This document shows positions 1 through 8,722 of a DNA stretch of 34,660 nt, piece after piece (the stretch's first letter is position 1; each line of letters starts with the position of its first letter). Location: the NCBI GenBank assembly GCA_900404475.1, contig OUQQ01000156.1:2935-37594 (forward strand). Direction: 5' to 3'. The translations under genes were made by a program, and so were the position numbers. The notes under the pieces were generated by a model. It ran no database searches and was not told the origin of the DNA. It worked only from the letters and a program-made list of their open reading frames with translations. Source of the DNA: Spongospora subterranea. Taxonomy: Eukaryota > Endomyxa > Phytomyxea > Plasmodiophorida > Plasmodiophoridae.

Positions 1-51
1 TTGAATCCAGTCTTTTGAACATCATAACTGGTGATTTGAATCCAGTCTTTT
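1..51. repeat. short direct repeat, 35-bp period
   Basis: The 16-base word TTGAATCCAGTCTTTT occurs exactly at 1-16 and again at 36-51, separated by 19 bases. It sits at the window edge, so the array could continue to the left. No gene overlaps it. Confidence 0.7.
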
Positions 52-207
52 CTAGTGGCCCAAATAAATCACTCTAATACTGTGTTTTTATAAATCTAAT
101 TGTACTATCCCCTGGTAATCCATTTCGGCGTTTTATGGGAAGGGTTCGCTGACGTTGTGATGGCAGATACCGATGTCGGCGATTTAGTCGGCACGCGACC
201 TCAGTTC

Positions 208-219
208 ATGGGCAAATGA
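208..219 (+). promoter_or_regulatory. minimal uORF overlapping the start of the next gene
   Basis: ATG GGC AAA TGA encodes Met-Gly-Lys-stop. Its TGA overlaps the ATG at 216-218 of the following gene (ATGA overlap). If the mRNA begins upstream of 208, this would favour termination-reinitiation control of the downstream start. The transcript start is not known, so the role is inference. Confidence 0.3.
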
Positions 220-820
220 CGACAGCGTTCCGACCTGGGATGGCGGTCTCGTATATCAACGAACCCATTCGATCATATCCATCATCGGGGCCCAGGACGG
301 CACCGCATCGGCCGGGCACCGACGCCTTCATGAAGGAACGCATCAAGCAGCGTATCGGGATGACCAACGCCGACAGGGATAGGATCGATCACCCTTTCGA
401 CCACGTCGAGGTGTCGCCAGCGTTCTGTTCAGAGACAGAACGATTCGATCACGAACCGTTCGTTGACGTCGAGCTCAGGTCGACAAATCAACTTCTGTTG
501 AGTCGGATCGCGGCGCTAATTGAGTAGTTCTGGTGAATGTGTTTAGAGCCCGAGATCAACAGTCCGCTGATCATCAGCGTAGAGACGAACGACGAAGGAC
601 GAGAAGGATTCAAAAAGAAATAACACGGATTGAAACACTGGAGGCGCAACAGTTCGCCAAGCTGGCGGCGTTGATGAGGAAAACGTCGTCGACGGCCGCC
701 TCGGTCGGATACGATATCATCAATCAGCAGAGATTCCCTGGTATATACGGGCAGATGATGAAACACCAGGAGAACACCAAACGGGTATTGATTATGATCG
801 AAAACCTATCAGGATTATGA
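216..820 (+). CDS. hypothetical protein, two exons, basic coiled-coil-like C-terminus
   Basis: Exons are 216-478 and 547-820, joined across a 68-nt GT..AG intron. The intron contains a GCTAATTG branch-like site and a TTTAG acceptor. The join is phase 2 and gives a 178-residue protein. Without splicing the first frame stops at 525-527 and the second frame has no good start, so splicing is the simplest reading. The N-terminal half is Pro/Arg/Asp-rich and loop-like. From about residue 95 it becomes strongly charged (RRDERRRTRRIQKEITRIE) and probably helical, ending in a segment with YDII and RFPG. I do not recognise a family. The charged helix would suit a structural or axonemal protein, but that is only a guess. 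A 3-codon uORF overlaps the start codon. Confidence 0.5.
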
Positions 821-1083
821 ATTAGAGAATGTCGTAATAGGAGCGGGAACTGATCCGAAGCCATCGATGCGATATGCGAAGCAATGGGCGATATAATATT
901 GTCAACTGGAGCGAGCGAATAGTGCCCGGGGACGAGCGCCAACATCATAGAAGAACAACATCAACACGTTCTGCTGATCTTGAAATTCGACATGATCCGT
1001 TGCACGGGAATTAATAACGTTGGGCGATATTTTAAGTTGAAGCCAGATTACGACAATAAATGTTTGGTAAAGTTTATGACAAT

Positions 1084-1434
1084 TTAAGCGTTTGTGGCCT
1101 TGGCCTTGAGATCACGCAGACGACGGATGGTGCTTCGGACGGTCATGGCGGACGCCGTGCTAGGAAAAACACACACATTTAGATCCGGACAAGGGATAGC
1201 GACCTCGTGGCGATCTTACTTGACTGTGTAGGCTCCACCGGCTAATACCTTGCGGCAACCGGAGCAGTTCCAGATGCCGACCGCTTGGCGCTTGACGGCA
1301 TCCTTGCCACAGAAGGAGCAGGTGTAGGTGGCGTGCTGAGACACCTCGATCTTCTTGATCTGCTTACGCAGGGAGGCACCATAACGCGTTCCATACTTGC
1401 CGGTGATGCCCACCTTCTTCGTGCGTTTCGCCAT
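1084..1434 (-). CDS. RPL37A: 60S ribosomal protein eL43 (L37Ae)
   Basis: Component of the large cytosolic ribosomal subunit; binds rRNA through a zinc ribbon. Exons are 1220-1434 and 1084-1159, with a 60-nt GT..AG intron (1160-1219). The join falls inside the conserved GGAY-TVNTASA stretch and restores the family ending [17 protein letters not shown]. The product is 96 residues, against about 92 in animals and yeast. The zinc ribbon has C-x2-C at residues 39-42 and a second C-x2-C (CSGC) at 57-60. I chose the ATG at 1434 because the protein then starts MAKRTKKVG, as in the family. An in-frame ATG at 1491 would add 19 Ser/Gln-rich residues not found in eL43 and is probably 5' leader. Identity is secure. 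Confidence 0.96.
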
Positions 1435-2089
1435 CGCGTTGTTTGGAGACTGTGATTGCTGGTGTCGGGCAGATATCACGGACTCCGTCACGGACCCATC
1501 AACACTATATGAGTCGGGTCCTTAACCCTGACGTCAACTAAAAACGGGAAAGTAGTTTCTCCTCGGTCTTCAAAAGGCGGCGAACAATGCTGACTCGGCA
1601 GGTATTTACAAGCCTTTGGAACATGGGTTGGGACCGACGACTTGGCGTTCACATGATGAAAACCGCAAACCGTTTCCGGCTATCAAAAGATAAAAATCGG
1701 CTAATTTCGGTCTGAAAAAACGGATGTTTTCCCCACCATAGTTTATTTGTTCATCAACCCTTCTGAAACCACCGCCATATACGTTGAACGAGATTTGTAT
1801 CAGGCCGAATTAAGTTCCACTTTGTGCCCCTGGATGTACCAGTTTACCTCTGACTCGCCCATGCCCTAAATTATTGGCTGCGGTGCCCCCGCCCCGGTCA
1901 CCAGGTTGACTGTTTTCGCTCTTCATCTCGAACACCCATTTTTGCAGTATCGTGCTATATCCTCTAAATAGCAACTAATTAACCGGCCAATTGTCAGACA
2001 ATAAATCAGACGACCCGTCCGTCTGAACAATCAGTCTCCGTGATCCGCCGTCAGCAGGCGCGAACGATCTTCCGGCAATCCACGTCATC
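1435..2089. other. intergenic region between divergent eL43 and TatD genes
   Basis: These 655 bases hold the presumptive promoters of eL43 (-) and the TatD gene (+). No convincing coding frame, tRNA or repeat was seen. The short frames on the - strand at 1975-2310 mostly overlap the TatD reading frame. Confidence 0.6.
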
Positions 2090-2965
2090 ATGGCGGTATG
2101 GCCGGCAGGATTGGGTGCGGCCTTGGTTGATATCGGCTGCAACCTAACCGCGCACCAGTTCAAGGATGTTGGAGCCGTTCTGCATCGGGCGGCCGCTTCT
2201 GGCATTGGACATATCATCGTCACCGGCGTATCGCTGAAGGAGTCGGCCGCCGCCATTGCCCTCTGCCGACAATGGCCACCGTCCTCCACGACGCCGCGCT
2301 TAACGTGCACAGTTGGCTGTCACCCTCACGAATCGAGTCGTCATCTTCAACACGACTCGGTCCAACAATTTCGCAAATTGATCGAGGAAAACCGCGACGT
2401 CGTCGTTGCTGTTGGTGAATGCGGTCTAGATTACGAAAGGAATTTCTCAGAACCAGCAGATCAACGAACCCTGTTCCGTGCTCAATTACAGTTAAGTTTA
2501 GATCTCGATATGCCGCTATTTCTGCATTCTCGTGGTGACACCCATGATGATTTCTGTTCGGCATTGGACGATATTGGAGGACTGAATCGGCAGTGGCGTG
2601 GAGTTCTACATTGCTATACCGATGAAGATCTCGAACATTTACTGAGGTATTTGCAGTATGGGTTTCATATTGGCATAACGGGTTGGGTTTGCGACGAACG
2701 GCCAGGGCGCGGTCAAGGTCTCGCACGAATCGTGGCCGCGATACCCAAGGATCGGCTCCTGATCGAGACCGACGCACCCTACCTTCTGCCAAGGAATATC
2801 CCGACAGGCGCCATACGCCCGAAACCCAAGATCAATGAGCCCGCTCTGATCGAGTATGTTGCCAGGAAAGTGGCGCAATGCTATACTGACCATGCTGCCC
2901 CAATCACACCTGACGAGATCGCCAGAATTACCACTGAGAATGCTAACAAATTATTTAGTTTATAG
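2090..2965 (+). CDS. TATDN: TatD-family metal-dependent deoxyribonuclease
   Basis: Single-exon gene of 291 residues encoding a TIM-barrel nuclease of the amidohydrolase superfamily (3'-5' DNase/RNase, linked to DNA fragmentation and repair). Visible family motifs in order: VDIGCNLT (residues 13-20, the TatD form lacking the HxH pair), GCHPH near 75, GECGLDY with metal-ligand Glu110, FLHSR with His146, LHCYTD with His174, and ETDAPYLLPR with Asp228. A degenerate NEP motif follows (INEPALI). All expected catalytic positions are present. The block GITGWVCDERPG and the ending of the DAPYLLPR region resemble E. coli TatD more than animal TATDN1, and there is no intron in an otherwise intron-rich neighbourhood. 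A bacterial origin is therefore possible. The start is ATG 2090. The stop lies 11 bp from that of the opposing gene. Confidence 0.92.
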   Translation: MAVWPAGLGAALVDIGCNLTAHQFKDVGAVLHRAAASGIGHIIVTGVSLKESAAAIALCRQWPPSSTTPRLTCTVGCHPHESSRHLQHDSVQQFRKLIEENRDVVVAVGECGLDYERNFSEPADQRTLFRAQLQLSLDLDMPLFLHSRGDTHDDFCSALDDIGGLNRQWRGVLHCYTDEDLEHLLRYLQYGFHIGITGWVCDERPGRGQGLARIVAAIPKDRLLIETDAPYLLPRNIPTGAIRPKPKINEPALIEYVARKVAQCYTDHAAPITPDEIARITTENANKLFSL

Positions 2966-2976
2966 GAATCACAGTT

Positions 2977-3423
2977 TCACTTCTTGAAACCGCCGAACAC
3001 ATTGCCCATAATGCCTTGGGTTAGATCTCGAGGATTGGCCCCGCCTGGTTTTTTCTTGGATCCATTCAGTTCATTATCCCTTGCTGCTAATCGGTGCTCT
3101 ATTTTCTTTGCGTGATCGTTCGCATTCATCGAGAGTTTTTTACGATCACTTTTATCCTTGCTGGACAATGTTAACCCGTTTTTCTTTTTGTCAGTGGCTT
3201 TTTTCGGTAGGTGCTTGTATTTACTGGCGTCTCCGTATTGCCACTTCGATTTCTTGGCTTTTGCCTTAGCCTCAACTGGCGTCGCAGGCGGCACCGTTTC
3301 ATTTGAGTTGCTAACTAGAGTTTCAGAATCCACGACAATGGGCGTGACAACCTCTGGATCTCCAAAAACGCGAGGTACAACAAGCGCAATGACGATGGTT
3401 ACTACAGCCAACAACAAACGCAT
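2977..3423 (-). CDS. small secreted lysine-rich protein of unknown function
   Basis: 148 residues from ATG 3423. The protein opens with a clear signal peptide (MRLLLAVVTIVIALVVPRVFG, cleavage likely near residue 20-22). A Thr/Val/Pro-rich segment of about 35 residues follows, then a long Lys-rich, very basic body (KAKAKKSKW, KKATDKKKNG). The C-terminus is Gly/Phe-containing (NVFGGFKK). It has no cysteines after the leader, no membrane segment and no dibasic-repeat architecture that I recognise. The frame is open further upstream but those residues would precede the signal peptide, so the internal ATG is preferred. It is convergent with the TatD gene, and its start lies 130 bp from the VPS39 stop. 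Function unknown. Low complexity means that database hits will be unreliable. Confidence 0.6.
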   Translation of the reverse strand: MRLLLAVVTIVIALVVPRVFGDPEVVTPIVVDSETLVSNSNETVPPATPVEAKAKAKKSKWQYGDASKYKHLPKKATDKKKNGLTLSSKDKSDRKKLSMNANDHAKKIEHRLAARDNELNGSKKKPGGANPRDLTQGIMGNVFGGFKK

Positions 3424-3553
3424 AGTAAACAACAAATAAATATGATATGTATCGCAATAGATATAGTAAAATCCTTCAACAAAACAGGAACTTCGACTGC
3501 ACGTTGATTCATGCATGAATCACTAACTCTGCACATATTTGCCGGAATATTGC

Positions 3554-6500
3554 CTAAGGAAGATATCTTTCTGGACTGGTGCTAGGATGAATTAATATGT
3601 CGTCGTCACAGCATTTATAGTCGACCACAGATCCGTCAGGGCGTCTGACAATTACCGTGCTCGTTCCCGATATAGCCTGTCGGCAGCGCCGACAATGACC
3701 AGTCCCATCGACAACAACATATTGCTGCAATAATTCATTCAGTCGTAAGTGAGATTTGCGATTTTCGCCGCGAGAAAGGTGCTCCTCCATTTGATTTCGT
3801 CGATGAAATTCAAGGTTTAAGCATACCTGGACAGAAATTTAAAAAACAATAGAAACAAAAAGTTGAGTGACCATCTTCTCAAAGAAGTGCTTAAGTTTGG
3901 CTACAGGAAGCGTTGCCGGAAATAGGTTAATGGCTTCAGTTGCATTGATGCAGCTGGTGTGAGTTTGAACTAGTTCCAATGCACGATCGAGTAAACAGTT
4001 ATCGGGTGGCTCGTCAGAGAGCAGAACACGTAGCAACATCCTGCGGTGTGGATCAGGAAACAATTACAACAACGTGCTCATTTGAGGAAAACCAACATAT
4101 GCAATTGCGACTGAGAATTTGTGTGCGCGTCGCAAAATTGAACCGCGGCCATTGGGCTATCATAGACAACTAGAATTCTAACTGCCTGTAAGCAAGAATG
4201 AGGGTCGCGACAATACATGCCCTGTGGTCATACGTCTTCAGAACGGCCGCATTTGTGCAGCAAGATCGCCCTCTCTTTCGGTAGGTTGGTAAGATCAGAA
4301 GAGAACCGTTCCAGCAACAGTTGACAGTCGAAATATTCAGAATTGATCAAAAAATCCTGCATTCTAAGACGAGTCTCCAACATTTCCGACGACGTAGGTG
4401 GTTGCAGATAATCCAAGTAAAAATTTGCCAAAGCATTGTGAAATTTCGGTTCAGTATTGCCTGAAAAAGCATATTGTTTAGTAAACTGAAAAGCCCCTTT
4501 TGGTCGATTTACCTGTGAGCTCGATGAAGGACTCAAGGAACAGAATACAAGACTGGATAGTGAGGTTAAACAAATGTAAAAGCTAATAAAAATCAAAAAT
4601 ACCTCCTTAGACGCAGCCTCGACGAGAAATTCCAATATTCTTTCAGAGTTAACCCTTTTCCCAGCTTTCTCAAGGGCGAGAGTCGACGACCTTCTGTACT
4701 GGTCAACAAAAATTCTGACAGCTGCTACAGGATCGGCTTCCAAAATCCATTTTGATGCATTTTTGACCACATCCCAGTTGGCAATATCTTCCATTAATTG
4801 ACGAAGGTATGATATCGTTGGTCCGACACCACTGAACCCGCTATCTAGACGATTGCAAAGATCATAAAGCAGCTTCAGGGCTCGGTCGTGCAGGCCTTTT
4901 GAACGAAAAAGAAACAGTACGGCATCGAACTCATTGACGTTGATGAGTGCTGCTTCAGCGGCATCAATATCGCATGAATGACTTTGAGATAAGAACGGAA
5001 TGACAAGCCTCCTGTCAGCCTGATCAATAAATTAGACATTGAACGCCAAACACATAATATTTCACTTGCCTTTAGATACATTTTCAACAGGGTAGTATCA
5101 ACTAGTGAAGCAAGCTCAACAGTTTTTCGAGTATCCACAGCAGCCACCAGAGAAGACTGCCGCGGGAACGCATTCCGAAGATGCAGTAAATATGGAATTA
5201 AAGAAGATACGGTCTGAAAATTGTGATATGATGAGCAGCATTAAGTACTTTGGCGATTATGTTATACCTCGTCATTCATGACGCTCGCGTCCAACTCATT
5301 GTACACTAGATCAAGTAAGTCATACAATGCTTAGTAATGAAACTGGCAAAATTAAGCTTACTGCTTAACACTAGGCATGGATCAATGTCTGATTGCTGGA
5401 ATCGTTTGAGGGCGGCAGGGTACATCTGTTCGTCGAAAAGATGTTTCGCGAATAAACCGTTAACAGCTCGCAGCCGAAGATCAACGTTGTCAATGCTGGG
5501 AAATTCGGCCGCACCGGACGACTCCTTTAACATTATCAGAGCTGCATCGAATCGCTTCAAAGCACACATTTCTGAAACTTGTTCTACAAAAAATCACTGA
5601 GAAATAGCACGCCAAAACACGACTTTCCACCTTCAATAGAGAGACGATGCAAAAACAGCACAGAGGTCGCCGAAGCTACAAATGCAAACTGGTTGGACTT
5701 TGCCCTGAAGGCAAATCCTTCTGAAAATGCAACCGATTCGGCAAGGCCATCTTCAAGATCGGTATTGAACGGATAGATACGGTCCTGCGTCATTACCAGA
5801 AGGTACGGGGACGTGAATAACAGCCCAGAAATAGGTTTATCGACAGCGATTAATGTTGTAGATGTCAAAGGAGATGCCAAACTCTGCAAAGAAAGCATCA
5901 TGCGGATGGATCAAGATAGCAAATGTCGACTAACGTTGGCTGAAACAGTAAATAATCGAGCACCATTGATATGCGACACAGCAACCTTTGCTGCAACTAC
6001 TTTGTTATTGGTGATAACTTCAGAGGTACAGCATTGATAACGATTTGGCGCGGATCGACGATAGAGCGAAGCCGGAACTGCAATTAATGATTCTGCCGGG
6101 AAAGCTGGAGCGGAAAACAGCTCCTGAAACTGCCCAGAATCCAAGTGAAGAATATCGTAGTGGTTTCTGAAAGCGAGGCAAAGAGCTGCACAGGTTAGGG
6201 CAATGCATTTGCAACGATAAAACAAGCTACCTACTAGTATCATGGATGAAGTCAACGGCAGTGACTCGGTCTGCAATGTTGAACCCTTTCACCATTTGGA
6301 ATCTTAAACGCGCACCTTTCCACTGAAACACGTGCAATCTAGACCTTGATAAAACTAGGAACTTTGAGTTGCTAAAATGAAATGAATTACAGCAAACAAC
6401 CTGCAACAAGAAACGGATGTTTTTCTTTGGCGTTGATGCCCATGCGACAAGAATCGTTTACAGCGATAGATGTGCAGCGAGATCCTATGGCAAAATAAAC

Positions 6501-6940
6501 ACATAAAACTGATAACTTGAAAGTTTTAACCTTCGGTATCTAATGGTCCAAAGAATGCAAATGAGGTTAGGTCGTGGATATTGCAGACTGAATCTGATAT
6601 CGACACAATAACATCCAACGGTTCGATGATTATTAGACTATCAACAGGTCGTTTTGCGAAACCCGACTTCGTAAACACGGCGACGAATTCGGGCCTTTGT
6701 GGGGAGCCGCTAGGAGCAAACACCCGTAAAGATCCGTCATTACAACCAACTACGACCCGATCTTCTGAAAAGTGATAGTCATCAGATCTTGGAAACAAAT
6801 ACTTGAATAGGTCATTGCTTACGCCAGCAATCAAATGAAGTAACCTTGAAATCAGCAGCAGCTGAGAAGACTGTTGTCGCCCTGAACGCGGTCGGGCGCG
6901 GGACCACCGCGCTCAGGGCCGGAGAAGATGGAGCACTCAT
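3554..6940 (-). CDS. VPS39: VPS39/VAM6-like HOPS tethering subunit
   Basis: Late-endosome/vacuole fusion factor of the HOPS complex that contacts Rab7. Rebuilt from 15 exons: 6823-6940, 6531-6764, 6401-6484, 6235-6354, 5935-6185, 5631-5883, 5362-5583, 5268-5305, 5070-5213, 4603-5019, 4513-4531, 4234-4460, 4097-4185, 3872-4040, 3554-3826. All phases agree and the product is 885 residues (human VPS39 is about 875-886). Domains: N-terminal CNH beta-propeller (FDCW-QDRVVVGCNDGSLRVF near residue 40), a helical repeat body with the conserved DTTLLKMYL stretch, then TEAINLFPATLP and the C-terminal zinc-finger-like C840-x2-C843 with a later CC pair. The start gives MSAPSSPAL before the propeller. It contains one GC-AG intron and one 19-nt microexon. 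The paralogous TGFBRAP1/VPS3 is the alternative, but the C-terminal region fits VPS39 better. Confidence 0.9.
6880..6918. repeat. GC-rich imperfect inverted repeat inside VPS39 exon 1
   Basis: CCCTGAACGCGGT and its near-complement ACCGCGCTCAGGG can pair at 12 of 13 positions (one A-C mismatch) around a 13-base loop. It lies within the Ala/Pro-rich N-terminal codons of VPS39. It could be a chance product of GC-rich codons or an mRNA hairpin close to the start codon. Confidence 0.4.
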
Positions 6941-7387
6941 CACGCGCGGCGATGCAATCCAGAGTCTCCTGGGTTTCGATCCTCGGATTACCCCGGATAC
7001 CGGATATCAACGGTCGGAGTGAATCGCAGACGTTAAACGATCATCTAATGAGATAACAGAAAATGAGCAAACACATGTTCAATCAGACTCATTAACATTG
7101 TGAGTAACGAAAGTTCAAAAAGTATAATATAGGGCTGCGCCACAATTGACGTGATTGTTTTTGGCAGATTCTGTTGTTGAACTCAACAATGCAGACACAT
7201 ATGTAGTGGATTTTTTTTAATATTATTGACATCCAGAACCTCAAACTAATCATATATTTAATAATTGATATGCGCAGAAAGTGAAGTCAGCATTTCGCTT
7301 AAAACTTTCACTGATTTCCCGGAAATTCGACTATTTTTTTTTCGAAACATTCACTTAAAAATGTGAGGTTTCGGTGCCTCGCTACCT
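6941..7387. other. AT-rich spacer between VPS39 and the parkin-like gene
   Basis: This stretch contains the presumptive VPS39 promoter and the 3' flank of the parkin-like gene. It has several T-rich runs near 7210 and 7335. No coding frame is supported. A short open frame on the + strand (about 6843-7020) is the antisense shadow of VPS39 exon 1. Confidence 0.5.
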
Positions 7388-8635
7388 TCACAATTCTGAA
7401 AAAGAGGTGGGCCTAGGGCACGGGCAAGTTGATGAACAGAACCAATGCTCGACTTGACATCGCGGTCCGGGCCATTCCGACAAGCAAACATAACTGGCGA
7501 CAGCTAAATTGAACTTTTCACATATCTGAGATTGGGAAAAACTCCTACCACCAATGTCGACTACACCGTGTTCCATCTGGGTTCCTGCCCGGGCAGCCAT
7601 CCATTCCAAAGCCAATATGGTGGCATCCGTCCTCGAAGTAATGCGTCACCGGATTGGAACAAAACGGGCAACGCCTGGATCCAGGGATCACTGTCGAATC
7701 TGATTGCCTACTGGCGCACATGCATTCCGATGATAGTTTCAGACACGATCGACAGAAATCCCGGCCACAATCGCTAGAAGGGCACGTTAATATTCTGGTA
7801 TTGGGCAACGGCCCTATAATGCCACCCCCACATCTAATTATCATGAATAAGATTGCAATACCAAAACCAACTCTTCTAGGCCGAATAACCTGGGTAATGG
7901 ACAGAACATTCCCCCAGTGATAACTGTTAGCGACATTTCCGTCGCGAACATCTTGAATCGTTGGTAATTGTCGTCACCAGCAAGTCGTAAGGTTTCACTA
8001 TAAAGCAGAAATGACTGTGGGCAATGCATAGGACCTATAAAATAAAATTAGCTCTAAAGTTCAGCACCAGGGCTACTTCTTACATAAGAGCGAAAATGTG
8101 TCAGTGATTCCATTCTGGTAAATCATACGGTTATTCAAAGCTGAATCCACGAATTGCTGGAAACAGTCCAAATCTATACAGTGCCCACAAGAGGAGAATC
8201 TAACGCAGAGTTCACCGATCTGAATACGATCAATGCACACGCAGCAATCCAATGCCCCTTCTTCCTAACAGATACTGACATCAGCAACACGCGGATTGGT
8301 CAGCAACACCTTGCCTACGTTGAAGATGCAGTCCACATCAAGAGCATCCCGATCGCGGCAGGCACGACTTTCGTCGCAGACCAAATGCATTTCCTGATAT
8401 CTCAATCAGATGGAACCATTTCGCACATCAAGCTGGCGTCTACCATTGGAGATTGGCGTCGATTGCACGATAAGCAGAAATGCCTATCGATGTCGACTGC
8501 CTCGCTGCGGCAGACCGGGCATCGCACGCGACGCTTTCCTCGCCGAAAGCCCAGACTGGCTGCGTGCTTGTGGCGATAGCAAAGGCATTGGCCCGATGGC
8601 ACCTGGCAGTCGACGCACCGAACGGCAATACTCAT
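7388..8635 (-). CDS. PRKN: parkin-type RBR E3 ubiquitin ligase lacking the UBL domain
   Basis: Ubiquitin ligase of mitochondrial quality control. Six exons: 8444-8635, 8319-8393, 8084-8264, 7890-8034, 7549-7833, 7388-7493; introns 49-56 nt; 327 residues. The domain order is that of parkin: RING0 (CVDC, CPVC, HFCLSC, LVC), RING1 (CCVCIDRI through CGHCIDLDCF), IBR (GGMFCPLPRCGGG, DFCRSCLKL) and RING2 (CPFC, DGCHHI, HWCYVC, CQVEHWF). Cys268 in DGCHHI matches the catalytic Cys431 of human parkin. The spliced W-C-x2-C and HWF signatures confirm the last junction. Start ATG 8635 directly precedes RING0. Only 87 bp separate it from the PARL stop, leaving no room for an N-terminal ubiquitin-like domain. 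After HWF there is an unusual tail of 16 residues with CSSTCPCP. Regulation by PINK1 cannot be judged from here. Confidence 0.9.
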
Positions 8636-8722
8636 TCCGGGCGAGAACAAATATGCGCTGATATATACTCAATGATTTATTATTTTTTGTGAATGACTCT
8701 TAAACCAGCAATTTTTTTAAGA

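Noticed and set aside
1435..1491. In-frame 19-residue N-terminal extension of eL43 from the ATG at 1491
   Set aside because: eL43 proteins begin directly with MAKRTKKVG; the extension is Ser/Gln-rich and unrelated to the family.
2220..2792. 190-codon open frame on the - strand
   Set aside because: Antisense shadow of the TatD gene, whose motifs are unmistakable on the + strand.
3081..3439. Two + strand frames over the secreted-protein gene
   Set aside because: They are antisense to a Lys-rich coding region; the signal peptide on the - strand is more convincing.
6971..6982. GGGTTTCGATCCT, resembling a tRNA T-arm
   Set aside because: No acceptor stem, D-arm or anticodon arm can be placed around it.
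6843..7020. Open + strand frame of about 58 codons with natural-looking composition
   Set aside because: It overlaps VPS39 exon 1 antisense, has no start or acceptor fitting a + strand gene, and the - strand reading completes the VPS39 propeller.
7549..7844. Reading the RING2 exon straight to its stop (ending RCSRHWW)
   Set aside because: Splicing at the GTAGGA donor gives HWCYVC followed by SEW and HWF, the exact parkin RING2 pattern; the unspliced end lacks four zinc ligands.
8154..8579. 141-codon + strand frame
   Set aside because: Shadow of the RING0/RING1 exons of the parkin-like gene.
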